Of a stretch of DNA of 64,000 nt, positions 13,704-22,059 are shown piece by piece. The stretch covers positions 1-64,000 of the forward strand of contig CAVSPC010000058.1 in NCBI GenBank assembly GCA_963729795.1, in the 5' to 3' direction. The DNA is from CAWBBA01 sp963729795. Lineage in GTDB: Bacteria > Desulfobacterota > Desulfomonilia > Desulfomonilales > Desulfomonilaceae. The position numbers were made by a program, and so were the translations under genes. Numbering within the stretch: the first letter of the stretch is position 1; each line of letters begins with the position of its first letter. The notes under the pieces are model-generated. The model had not been told where the DNA came from. It did no database searches and saw only the letters and a program-made list of their open reading frames with translations.

Positions 13704-14554
13704 GCGTGCAGCCGGCGGGGCCGGGCCCGCAGCAGCGGCCGGCGGATCGGGGTCCGGTGATGCTGCCGCTGCCGGAGCGGGTGCCGTGGAGTGTGTTCGG
13801 GCCGGAGTTCCATCACGTGTGGGGGCTGCACGATCCCAGCGATCCGCAGCCGGAGCACTTCGAGATCCTGGGCCCGTCGGGGTCGGGCAAGACGAGGCTG
13901 AAGAACACGATCATCACCGAGCGGGTCCGCGCGCGGGGCACGGCGGTGATCTGTGTGGCGACCAAGCCGGACGACAAGACGATGGACATGATGAAGTGGC
14001 CGGTGGTCGACAACTGGTCGGGGATCCAGGAGTGGCGCCAGTCCATCTTCTGGCCGAAGACGAAGCTGCGGGGGATCCCGAAGAAGGTCTACCACGCGCA
14101 CAAGATCAAGGACGTGCTGCACCGGATCTGGGTGCCCAAGGCCAACGTGCTGCTGGACATCGACGAGATGGGCTACGTGCAGGGGCTGGACTCCGAACTG
14201 GGCGCCCTGGTGGAGGAGTACTACCGGGAGTGCCGGGCGCTGGGGATCTGGCTGACGAGCACGAAGCAGCGTCCGCAGGGCGCGGTCCGGGCGATGCACA
14301 GTGAGTCGAGCTGGACGGCGGCGTTCCAGCCGAAGGACCAGGACGACGGTGAGCGGGTCGCGGAGGTGTTCGGGTCGCGTCGTCAGTGGATGCCCGTGCT
14401 CGACCAGCTGGACCGTGCGAAGCGGGAGTTCCTGATCAAGGACGGCATCACCGGTGACGTGTTCATCTCGTGGATTGACATCCCGTTCAAGCCGGTGAAG
14501 GCGATCCGCAACGGTGGGACGATCTACGGGAAGTCGAGACATCGTCCCAGGTAG
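13700..14554 (+). CDS. Genome-packaging ATPase (A32/P9 type)
   Basis: This 284-residue protein uses a GTG start that overlaps the previous stop as GTGA. The Walker A motif GPSGSGKT lies at about residues 58-65. The Walker B motif NVLLDIDEMG is at about 149-158, with Asp153 and Glu156 the likely metal and catalytic residues. A TSTKQRPQG segment near residue 200 matches the polar sensor/QRP signature of this family. The length fits packaging ATPases of tailless membrane phages (PRD1 P9 is about 230 residues), which translocate DNA into preformed capsids, and not large terminases, which are about twice as long and carry a nuclease domain. With the capsid protein it is the main evidence for a tectivirus-like element. 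Confidence 0.85.
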   Translation: MSVQPAGPGPQQRPADRGPVMLPLPERVPWSVFGPEFHHVWGLHDPSDPQPEHFEILGPSGSGKTRLKNTIITERVRARGTAVICVATKPDDKTMDMMKWPVVDNWSGIQEWRQSIFWPKTKLRGIPKKVYHAHKIKDVLHRIWVPKANVLLDIDEMGYVQGLDSELGALVEEYYRECRALGIWLTSTKQRPQGAVRAMHSESSWTAAFQPKDQDDGERVAEVFGSRRQWMPVLDQLDRAKREFLIKDGITGDVFISWIDIPFKPVKAIRNGGTIYGKSRHRPR

Positions 14555-14563
14555 ATACGATAA

Positions 14564-14606
14564 CGATTACAGCGGGTAATCGTGCGTATAAACTAGTTTA
14601 TATAAT
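14564..14606 (+). promoter_or_regulatory. Probable promoter/operator before the lysin gene
   Basis: CGATTAC (14564-14570) and GTAATCG (14576-14582) form an inverted repeat. It is followed by the perfect 16-bp palindrome TATAAACTAGTTTATA (14587-14602) and by a perfect -10-like TATAAT (14601-14606). This AT-rich island stands out in GC-rich sequence. A consensus -35 is not seen, which suggests activator-dependent control. The GATACGATA motif shared with the divergent region is just upstream (14554-14562). Confidence 0.55.
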
Positions 14607-14621
14607 CGGGAGTGGAGTGAT

Positions 14622-15491
14622 ATGACCCTGATCATGGGTCTGGACATCGCGTGGGACCGGCCGACGATCGACTCGATCAAGGGCACCGGCGCGCGGTGGG
14701 TGGCACGGTACCTGTCCACCGACCCGAGCAAGAACTGGACCGCGGCCGAGGTCCATCAGTACACCGGGTCGGGGTTGGGGTGTGTGTTCGTGTGGGAGAC
14801 CACCGCGACCCGGGCCCTGGACGGCCGCGGCGCCGGCGCCGCGGACGCCACCTCGGCGCTGCGCCAGCTCCAGGCCCTGGGCGTGGACGGCTACCGGCAG
14901 CCCGTCTACTTCACCGTCGACACCGACACCAACTGGTCGGCCGTCAAGGCGTACTTCGACGGCGTCACGTCCGTGCACCCGCACGAACTGGTCGGGGTCT
15001 ACGGGTCCTACCAGATCGTGCTGGGCGCCAGGATGTACGGGCTGGGCTACCGGTGGCAGACCGTCGCCTGGTCCCACGGGCTGCGCGACTCCGGCAGCCA
15101 CATCCTGCAGACCGGCGCCCAGGTCCTGCGCGGCGCCGGCGACGTCGACTACGCCTACGAGTCCGACTACGGCCAGTACCCTCGTCCAGCAGCCCCCACA
15201 CCGGCCCCCAGGGCCTTCCACGAGGAGGACGTCATGTTCATCCACGCACTCGATTCCGTACCGGAATCCGTACGTACGGACCCGATGACCGGCGCCCAGC
15301 AGGTCGTCGCCGAAGTCGTCAAGGACGCCATCTGCCAGGTCGGACCCGGCACCCGCTACTGGCTGGGCCCCCGCGCCTGGGCCGGCATCATCATCGCCTA
15401 CAAGGCCGCCGGCTCGACCATCCCCATCGCGTCCGTGCCCGGGGAGACCATCCAGGCCAACTGGCCCATGCTGCTCGGCCGCGGCGACTAG
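14622..15491 (+). CDS. DUF1906 (Rv2525c-like glycoside hydrolase-like) phage lysin
   Basis: This is a 289-residue protein. Residues about 4-185 match the DUF1906 family: an N-terminal GLDIAWDRP strand with acidic residue, ARYLSTDPSKNW, GLGCVFVWETTA, PVYFTVDTD and VGVYGSYQIV, in the order of a TIM-barrel fold. Many actinobacterial phage lysins carry this domain, which is thought to act on cell-wall glycans. The C-terminal 95 residues form a separate unrecognised domain, possibly wall-binding. The gene has its own AT-rich promoter-like region, fitting late lysis control. Its stop codon lies only a few bases from the abrupt junction with bacterial sequence. Confidence 0.8.
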   Translation: MTLIMGLDIAWDRPTIDSIKGTGARWVARYLSTDPSKNWTAAEVHQYTGSGLGCVFVWETTATRALDGRGAGAADATSALRQLQALGVDGYRQPVYFTVDTDTNWSAVKAYFDGVTSVHPHELVGVYGSYQIVLGARMYGLGYRWQTVAWSHGLRDSGSHILQTGAQVLRGAGDVDYAYESDYGQYPRPAAPTPAPRAFHEEDVMFIHALDSVPESVRTDPMTGAQQVVAEVVKDAICQVGPGTRYWLGPRAWAGIIIAYKAAGSTIPIASVPGETIQANWPMLLGRGD

Positions 15492-15500
15492 AACACCACG
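15490..15500. other. Junction between phage-like and bacterial sequence
   Basis: Left of this point the sequence is GC-rich phage coding DNA ending at the lysin stop (15489-15491). From 15499 rightward the opposite strand reads cleanly as the C-terminal part of an AstD-like protein (ESDRLELP). Beyond that the frame turns into antisense Arg/Trp-rich nonsense. There are no direct repeats, integrase or tRNA at the join. Confidence 0.85.
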
Positions 15501-16948
15501 GTAACTCCAGCCGATCCGATTCTATGGTGGCCACAGGATAGGAGCAGTAGTCCGACGCAAAGTAGCCGCTCGGACGATGGTTACCGCTGGCCCCTACTCC
15601 CCCGAAGGGCATTCTACCGCTTGCTCCGGTTGTCTGCCGATTCCAGTTAACCACTCCCGCGCGAACCTTTCGATAGAAACGATCGTACAAGTCCTTGTTG
15701 TCACTTAACAGCCCGGCCACCAGACCATAAGAGGTATTGCAGGCTTCTCGGATCGCGGCATCGAAATTGGAAACTCTTATGAGCTGAAGGAACGGGCCGA
15801 AGAGTTCTACATCCGGACGGTTTGATACGTTGGTCACATCCATTAGTCCGGGTGATAGAAAGTTCTGGCCCGAACCGAGTCTTTTCATTTCCACCAGGGG
15901 TTCTCCGCCATTCTTGCCGAGATCGGCTTGTGCGGCCAGAAGGCTCTCGGCAGCCTGGCCGGAAATCACCGGCCCCATGAAGGGCTCGGGCCTATCAGTA
16001 TACGGTCCTACTTTGATCTTCCCCATCATGGAAATAAGAGTATCGACAAACTTCCTGCCCCTTGTTCCATGCTCCACGATCAGCCGACGTGTGCACGAAC
16101 ACCTTTGGCCCGCGGTGATAAACGCGGATTGAATAGTAAAGTAGGCCGCCGCGTGATGATCCGCTGCGCCGTAGACCACGAGCGGATTGTTGCCTCCCAT
16201 TTCAAGCGCCAGTATCTTCTCCGGCCGGCCACCGAAGAGGCCGTGCAAAGCTTTGCCGGCCTCAGCGCTCCCGGTGAAGAAAAGACCATTGAGATTGTTG
16301 TTCGCGGCAAGGCTCATACTGGTTTTTCGTCCGCCCTGCACCATGTTCAGCACCCCTTTGGGGAGCCCTACCGTCTCCCAAAGCTCCTGCATTTTTTGAC
16401 CGACCAGGGGGGCCTGTTCGCTCGGTTTGAAGACCACGGTGTTTCCCGCAAGAAGGGCAGGCACAATGTGGCCGTTGGGAAGATGGCCGGGGAAGTTGAA
16501 CGGACCGAAAACCGCTACGACACCTTGCGGCTTAAAACGAGTGGCAGCGGGCGCCCCCGATACGTCGATCTTTACCGTGGCGCACCGCTCATGGTAAGCC
16601 TGCAACGGACAGTCCCACCTTGCCGGCTATTGCATTAACTTCGGTGAGCGCCTCCCAGAGCGGCTTGCCGGTCTCCATACAGATGATCTCTGCCAGTTCC
16701 ACCTTGCTGGACTGAACCTGTTCTCGAAATACCTCCAGGTATCGGATTCGATCCTCCACCGTTTTGTCGGCCCACGCTTCAAACGCGGACACCGCGGCAT
16801 TGACCGCGTCGATTACTTCTTGATCGGTTGCAGCATTGCCCTGCCAATTAACATCACCTGTCGCAGGATTGAGAGAAGAGAAGTTCTCTCCTTTCCCTTC
16901 AATCCATTGATTGTCGATGAAATGGGTCTTTCTGCCCATGTCAATCAT
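15499..16948 (-). pseudogene. astD: astD-like succinylglutamate semialdehyde dehydrogenase, frameshifted and 3'-truncated
   Basis: The product oxidises N-succinylglutamate 5-semialdehyde to N-succinylglutamate with NAD(P) in arginine succinyltransferase catabolism. Recognisable signatures, in order: FGPFNFPGHLPNGH, LEMGGNNPL (catalytic Glu), AGQRCSCTRR (catalytic Cys) and GASGNHRPS. The N-terminal part (16948 down to 16603) reads to KVGLSV, then one extra base near 16603-16606 shifts the frame. The rest resumes at QAYHERC exactly where the family continues. At the 3' end the last 15-20 residues are lost at the phage junction. The gene overlaps astA by a few bases (an ATG at 16939 is an alternative start). 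The frameshift could be a sequencing error. Confidence 0.85.
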
Positions 16949-17984
16949 TCCTTCCCGCGGTGGTCGAAGGTCTTAGAGGAGAAACACGGACCTTGTCACC
17001 AAGTTTCAAATGAAGGGCTTCGGCCACTTGCAGCGGCAAACAGATCCCACCTGAAGGACTGTAGCCCACGGGCCCCATGCATGCCCTGAAGTCATGGCCG
17101 GCCTTGGCAATGATGAAAGTGACCGAATCAATGCCTTCTGCGACGATCTCGTCGACGCGGGAATTGTGGCTTTCCTTGACTATCCGAATGTCAGCCAGCC
17201 GGCACTGGACAAGAGGTCCGGCCTCGAAGATGTCCACCATTCCACTGAATCTGAATCCTTCGTCTTGTAACAACTTGAGAGCGGGTTCTGTGTTTTCGTG
17301 CACTTTTCCAATTACGTCCTGGGCCGATTCAGGAAGAAGAGGAACATATATAGGACTGGTGGGCATCAAATCGGCGATGAATTTCTTCTCCATGACGCTT
17401 AGAATATCGGCCTTGCAGTAGTCCATCTCAAAAAAATGGCGCCCCAATGCCTCCCAGAAGGGTGAGCGACACTGATCGTCCACCACCCCACGCATTTCAG
17501 CGATAATCAGCGGCTCGAAACGCTTGGGATTTTCGGCCATGAATAGGAATCGAAACAATGAGAGCAGGCGTCCGTTTCCATGCTTGCGGTACTCGGGCAC
17601 AACGAATAAGCCTCCTATTTCGGTTGGCCCACTATGTTCAGCGACGAGATGAAGAGTCTGAATCTCCTTACGAATATTCAACTTCTCCGACCGATGCACG
17701 GAAGTTTGGATTTTGTACGCGTAAAAAGGCTCAAAGCCGCCCACCTTGGAAACTACACAGCTTGTGCCGACGACTACCCTTGCCTCGACATCCTCCAGGA
17801 CGAAGAGAAACAGCTCCCCAGAAGGCTTGTCTCTCTCTTCTGAAAAGCTTCGAAGGGATTGGAGGATTCTCTTATGCAAGAGATCTCTATCTCTTGGGAG
17901 GGAGGTTAGACCGAAACTGGCAATATGAGCCAACTCTACGAGTCGATCCAGATCCTCCAACTTTACAGGGCGAACCACAACCAT
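16941..17984 (-). CDS. astA: Arginine/ornithine N-succinyltransferase
   Basis: The 347-residue protein closely matches AstA in length (E. coli 344) and sequence: N-terminal VVRPVKLEDLDRLVELA, EIGGLFVVPEYRKHGNGRLLS and a C-terminal DKVRVSPLR. AstA transfers succinyl from succinyl-CoA to the alpha-amino group of arginine (and in some bacteria ornithine), the first step of the AST pathway. The ATG at 17984 is used. A longer frame to 18044 adds a basic leader that the family lacks and overlaps the upstream gene. It lies between the aminotransferase and astD in one leftward operon. Confidence 0.9.
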   Translation of the reverse strand: MVVVRPVKLEDLDRLVELAHIASFGLTSLPRDRDLLHKRILQSLRSFSEERDKPSGELFLFVLEDVEARVVVGTSCVVSKVGGFEPFYAYKIQTSVHRSEKLNIRKEIQTLHLVAEHSGPTEIGGLFVVPEYRKHGNGRLLSLFRFLFMAENPKRFEPLIIAEMRGVVDDQCRSPFWEALGRHFFEMDYCKADILSVMEKKFIADLMPTSPIYVPLLPESAQDVIGKVHENTEPALKLLQDEGFRFSGMVDIFEAGPLVQCRLADIRIVKESHNSRVDEIVAEGIDSVTFIIAKAGHDFRACMGPVGYSPSGGICLPLQVAEALHLKLGDKVRVSPLRPSTTAGRND

Positions 17985-18006
17985 ATCTGGCCTCCGAATC
18001 ACCCGC

Positions 18007-19401
18007 TTAAGCCGATCCAAGCTCACGTAATAGCGTTTCCTCAAGAATCTGAGTTGCCGCGTTAATGTCCTCGAAAGTTACAGCCCCCACAGGAATGAGA
18101 AAACGAACCCTAGTCGGATTATGACCGGCATAGAAGCCTATTACTCCTGCATGGAAGAGCGCGTGAATAAATCGTTTGACCTTTTCGGGATCGCCGTCAA
18201 AAGGGGTGAACGCTATCATCGCCCCGATTCCATACGGACCGGTAATAAGCCCCGGGTGCCGCCGGGCGATAGCTTCGAGATGATTTTGAAAATGCTCGTG
18301 CAAGCGAGCGATCTTACCGGCTGGGCCCAAATAGTCGCCTTCCAGTAAGCCTCGAATAATGACCTTGGCTGCAAAAAGAGACGAAGTGCTTGAGATAAAA
18401 GTCTGGCTCAAAAGGCCCGGCTTCGGGTTATACTCTTCCCGGAAAAGCGTCGCGCAGACTTGAGCGGATTTGCCTATAGTGACGACATCCACCAAGTCGT
18501 CCAGCCCAAGGTGCTGAAAGGCAAAAAGTTCGGGCGTACGGCTGAAAGTCTGGATTTCATCCACCAGGACAGCAACATTGTGTTGCTTCAGGATGTGCAC
18601 CAAAGCAGCAAAAAAATCTCTGCTCCCCGGGTAAAACCCGCCCTCGCCGAGGACCAATTCGAATATCATTGCCGCGTGCTTGGCAGGATAACGCGTGAGA
18701 TGGCGTTCCAAATGTTGGCACGATCTTTTGATGCTTTCGGACGGCTGGGACGGATCGAAAAAGGGAATGTAATCCACCGACAGCACAGAGGGCAACCCGG
18801 CCCTATAGAGGGGATTGTCCGTCATCTGAAGCATCGCCAGAGTTCTCCCCGCAAAACAACCATCAAATGCCAGAATCCTATGAGCAGGACTTTTCTTCTG
18901 AAAAATAATCTTTAGCGCGTTTTCGTTGGCCATGGCTCCATTTGTAGAGAGGAAACAATGCCTAAAAATTGCGCCTTTACGGTTTGCCCCGTCGAGCAAC
19001 AGGCGGGCCACTTCGGCGGCCTCTGTGTTTTGTTGAAGATTGCCTTGCATCACGGTGTCTTGCAGGGCCGCATCAAGTGAGGCTTCTATTACGGAAGGAT
19101 GGCTATGGCCCCAATGGTGAACGCCTATGCCGGAAATGAAGTCGTACTTTATGCTGCCATCGGCCAATTCTACAAACGGACCTTTCCCAATGCCGCTCCC
19201 GACATACGGATAGAATAGCGGCGCTCCCCGGACACTTCCGAATTGGGCTATCAATTCGTCATAAGACTGTTTGGATTCAGCGTTGGGCGGGCGGACTCCC
19301 GTGATCTTTTGCTGGTGGTCGGCAATGGTATCCAGCAAGAGTTTTTTTGCCTGTGCAATTCGTGGGTCTGCGGCCAGATTAGCTGCGACGGTTTTTTTCA
19401 T
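18007..19401 (-). CDS. Class III aminotransferase (AstC-like)
   Basis: The 464-residue protein is a PLP-dependent class III aminotransferase. The PLP-binding lysine lies in VVTIGKSAQV, preceded by AVLVDEIQTF, where the Asp contacts the cofactor. GIGVHHWGHSHP is near the N-terminus. In the AST pathway AstC converts N-succinylornithine and 2-oxoglutarate to succinylglutamate semialdehyde and glutamate. It is about 55 residues longer than E. coli AstC, with an extended N-terminus, so it belongs to a different branch. Substrate assignment comes from the neighbouring astA and astD. Confidence 0.8.
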   Translation of the reverse strand: MKKTVAANLAADPRIAQAKKLLLDTIADHQQKITGVRPPNAESKQSYDELIAQFGSVRGAPLFYPYVGSGIGKGPFVELADGSIKYDFISGIGVHHWGHSHPSVIEASLDAALQDTVMQGNLQQNTEAAEVARLLLDGANRKGAIFRHCFLSTNGAMANENALKIIFQKKSPAHRILAFDGCFAGRTLAMLQMTDNPLYRAGLPSVLSVDYIPFFDPSQPSESIKRSCQHLERHLTRYPAKHAAMIFELVLGEGGFYPGSRDFFAALVHILKQHNVAVLVDEIQTFSRTPELFAFQHLGLDDLVDVVTIGKSAQVCATLFREEYNPKPGLLSQTFISSTSSLFAAKVIIRGLLEGDYLGPAGKIARLHEHFQNHLEAIARRHPGLITGPYGIGAMIAFTPFDGDPEKVKRFIHALFHAGVIGFYAGHNPTRVRFLIPVGAVTFEDINAATQILEETLLRELGSA

Positions 19402-19624
19402 TTTCGGGAAACCTGTTTCATGTCAAGCCTCGTGCTCCTGTCATCCGGAAAAAGACGACACGTTCGTGTTTGGCAACAATTACCCCGGGGCTACACAGGC
19501 CATGCCTTTAAAGATTGCAAAATAGTTCGCACGGCGTTGCATCGTGTTTGCCCACCGTATTACAGGACAAAGATTTTGCTTTCAGGTTCGACCCCTGGGC
19601 ACTGCAAGTCCTACAGATTCAACA

Positions 19625-20836
19625 CTATATCTTTATCTCTCCTGCCGCCAGTTTCATAAGTAGCAGGGCTGTCAGCTTTGCTCGTTCAGTTAGGCTGTCA
19701 ACAAAAACGTACTCTGTGGGACTGTGAATATCGCCTCCCGTGACGCCGAGGCTGTCAATTGTTGTGAGTCCCGCGGCTGCCAAATTATTGCCGTCACATG
19801 CACCCCCGGTCGGCCGCCAGTTCAACGATAAACCGAGGTCTCGGCCACACTCGGCAACGTGTTGCAAGAGCTTGATTGTGCTGGCGTCCAAAGGCTTGGG
19901 CGGCCTTGCAAAACCGCCACGAACGTCTATTGAAATGCCGTCTATCCGGTTAATATCTTCCTCGAGCCCGCTAAGGCCCTCCTCAAAGAGTCTTTGGTCA
20001 TCCCTGGTATTCACGCGCACATTAAAGCGGCACGTGGCCAGATCTGGAACCACGTTTAAAGGTCCTCCTCCCTGAACATAGCCTACGTTGGTGGTTGTCG
20101 CACCGCCTGAATCGGCCAGGGACCTCAACCCAACAATGAATCTTGCCAACGCATCAATAGCGTTTCTTCCAAGCTGAGGCTCACGTCCTGCATGAGCGGC
20201 CTTGCCTCTTACCGACGCCGTGAAATTCCCAGAGCCTTTGCGTGCGCCTACGAGGTCTCCATCCGGAAACGAAGGTTCAAATACCAGCCCGAGATGATTT
20301 CTCCGAGCGGCCTGAATTAAAAGTGGCGCCGAACCCGGTGAGCCTATCTCTTCGTCGGGATTGATGAGAATTTCCCAACCCACCTTCTCCGCCCAGGGGC
20401 ATCGTTCAAACGCCTCCAGGGCCGTGAACATCACTACAAGGCCACCCTTGGCATCGGTAACTCCGGGTCCCCGGAGAATATTGTCGGCGATTCGAGCGCT
20501 CTTTTGAGAGGGATGGTCCTCTGGGTAAACCGTGTCCATGTGGCAGCACAAGAATAAACGCAAATTAGCGGTGGGGCGCTTGCGAATTAGAAGGGCCATG
20601 CCCAGGTGTGCTTGTACCGCACTGTCAGGAGAATACTCGAGTTGTTGGGGATCAAGTTCGACTCTCTCAGATCGGCCACCCAACGCGCTGAACTCGTTCT
20701 CCAGTACGATCAGCATCTCCTGGAGTCCCGGGAGGTTCCGCGTGCCGGAATTGACATCGGCCCATCGGGTAAGAAGGTCGATCATTCGGCGTTCCTCGCC
20801 GTCAATCGATTGAAGGAGAGAGACGTAATCGATCAT
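19625..20836 (-). CDS. M20-family metallohydrolase
   Basis: The 403-residue protein is a carboxypeptidase G2/ArgE-type M20 peptidase. Metal and catalytic residues are visible in CCHMDTVYP (H, D), GVTDAKGG (bridging Asp), NPDEEIGSPG (Glu-Glu) and the final HSPTEYV (His). The middle (KGSGNFTASVRGKAAHAG) is the dimerisation lid region. It removes acyl groups or residues from amides. Beside astC/astA/astD it could release glutamate from N-succinylglutamate, replacing AstE, which belongs to a different (M14-like) family. That substrate is inferred. Confidence 0.8.
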   Translation of the reverse strand: MIDYVSLLQSIDGEERRMIDLLTRWADVNSGTRNLPGLQEMLIVLENEFSALGGRSERVELDPQQLEYSPDSAVQAHLGMALLIRKRPTANLRLFLCCHMDTVYPEDHPSQKSARIADNILRGPGVTDAKGGLVVMFTALEAFERCPWAEKVGWEILINPDEEIGSPGSAPLLIQAARRNHLGLVFEPSFPDGDLVGARKGSGNFTASVRGKAAHAGREPQLGRNAIDALARFIVGLRSLADSGGATTTNVGYVQGGGPLNVVPDLATCRFNVRVNTRDDQRLFEEGLSGLEEDINRIDGISIDVRGGFARPPKPLDASTIKLLQHVAECGRDLGLSLNWRPTGGACDGNNLAAAGLTTIDSLGVTGGDIHSPTEYVFVDSLTERAKLTALLLMKLAAGEIKI

Positions 20837-21140
20837 GTTAGGTCCAGATTCGAGCTACTCCGGTCACACAGCGCCGCTGACACTCAACATGCTCCTGATG
20901 AGCCGGTAGATTCCGCTATATTGTATACGAAACGCTTGTACAAGGGGGAAGAAAGTTCCAGGAAGTAGGCACGGGAAAGAAAGGTAGAATTTCTGAGTTT
21001 TGGTTCCCAATCCCGCGTCTCGCGGGACTGCCTGGGAACCCATATCTCGCGGGCTCTGCCCGCAAACTGCCTTTATTTCAATTCATAGTCGAGGCAGAGC
21101 CTCGCAACAGGGATTCCCAGGCTGAGCCTGGGAACGAGAA
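20837..21140. repeat. Intergenic stretch with GCCTGGGAAC-type repeats
   Basis: The stretch contains several short inverted copies of TGGGAACC and CCCGC/GCGGG motifs, including CCGCGTCTCGCGGGACTG and GCCTGGGAACGAG near its ends. This is typical of dispersed REP-like elements in Desulfobacterota genomes. No gene is seen. The promoter of the M20-astC-astA-astD operon should lie in the first 100 bases. Confidence 0.5.
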
Positions 21141-21144
21141 ATAC

Positions 21145-21383
21145 GTGGGGCAGGCTTTCCGGAACTGTCTCAAAACTATTTTGATGCCCGGAATCGTGCC
21201 ACGATGTCAGCCCGGCGTTAAAGCACCGGTCTACTCTCTATCGCCCCGATGGGGCTTAAATGCAAGCGTCCCTGAGGGACCGCAGATAGTAGCCCGGTAA
21301 TTCATTGCCGGGAAAAGGGAGCATCGTGCTACGAATTTCGTTCATACTATGGTTCTGAGACACTTTCGGAAAGCCTGCCCCAC
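21145..21383. mobile_element. MITE-like element with imperfect terminal inverted repeats
   Basis: The 239-bp element begins GTGGGGCAGGCTTTCCG and ends with its exact complement. The next bases (about 17 more) also pair with few mismatches, giving arms of about 34 bp. The interior holds further hairpins (AGCCCGG/CCGGG). It encodes nothing. I see no clear target-site duplication. The structure suggests a non-autonomous transposable element or a long REP cluster. Confidence 0.6.
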
Positions 21384-21487
21384 AGGTTTAATGACACTTT
21401 CTCGCTGAAAACTGAATACTTACGTTTCGTTTATGTGTCGATTTTGAGAAAATTTCCGGATGCCTCTGCCGCCACATCCCGAAATTG

Positions 21488-21760
21488 TCACCGCGCTCGC
21501 TTTGAAATCCTCCTGGTGGACAGGGCAGTCTGCCACTGATACACTTCACAGGATTCGCAGTGAAGCTCATTACTTGCATCATTATTGCCCCCGAAGAGCA
21601 CGTTTAGTTTTCCTTTGATCAACCAGCAGGAACGACCAAAATGCGGGAAAGCCGGACATGTAGCTTTCTTTTGACATCCTTTGATTTGCCAACACTTTTC
21701 CACTTTACCCTCCTCACATTTCAGAGCGTGGCCAAGAATATCGCAACAAGTCGTATCCAT
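21488..21760 (-). CDS. Two-CW-type cysteine-rich protein
   Basis: The 90-residue protein has nine cysteines: CC and C in the first 15 residues, then CWQIKGCQ, CPAFPHFGRSCW and CESCEVY. The double Cys-Trp pattern matches the small two-CW domain common in deltaproteobacteria, thought to bind metal or act as a sensor element. There is no membrane span. It is a monocistronic leftward gene in a repeat-rich intergenic area. Confidence 0.7.
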   Translation of the reverse strand: MDTTCCDILGHALKCEEGKVEKCWQIKGCQKKATCPAFPHFGRSCWLIKGKLNVLFGGNNDASNELHCESCEVYQWQTALSTRRISKRAR

Positions 21761-22059
21761 AAGTGCCGCCCTTAAGCTAGAGCAACTACCATGCCAAGTA
21801 AGGGAGCATCTTTTGGGCCGTCAATTGCCGTGTACGAGAAGGCGAGGGCACGAGAGATAGGCTGATGCTGAAGAATTCCTTTACAGACTGTAAAGGGAGA
21901 CCTTCCCTTAACAACGGAGATGCAGCAATTACACGGATTCCGACGGATCGACTCACATTTTATTCAGCGTCCTGCATTCAACCGGGTGTTTCTCTTGACA
22001 GAAAGCCTAGTGTGTGTTGGTTTAAATTCAAGGTTACGTTAAGCTGGGTGAGAGCCGCC

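Noticed and set aside
13598..14542. Leftward open frame of 314 codons opposite the packaging ATPase
   Set aside because: It is antisense to a clear ATPase with Walker motifs, and its own product is His/Arg/Leu/Pro-rich without any fold signature.
13700..14554. FtsK/TraG-type DNA translocase of a conjugative element
   Set aside because: It is too short for FtsK or TraG, lacks membrane spans and a gamma domain, and no relaxase or mating-pair gene is nearby.
1..15491. The phage-like region as a tailed (Caudoviricetes) prophage
   Set aside because: No terminase, portal, protease, tail-tube, tape-measure or integrase gene, and the capsid and ATPase lengths fit tailless membrane phages better.
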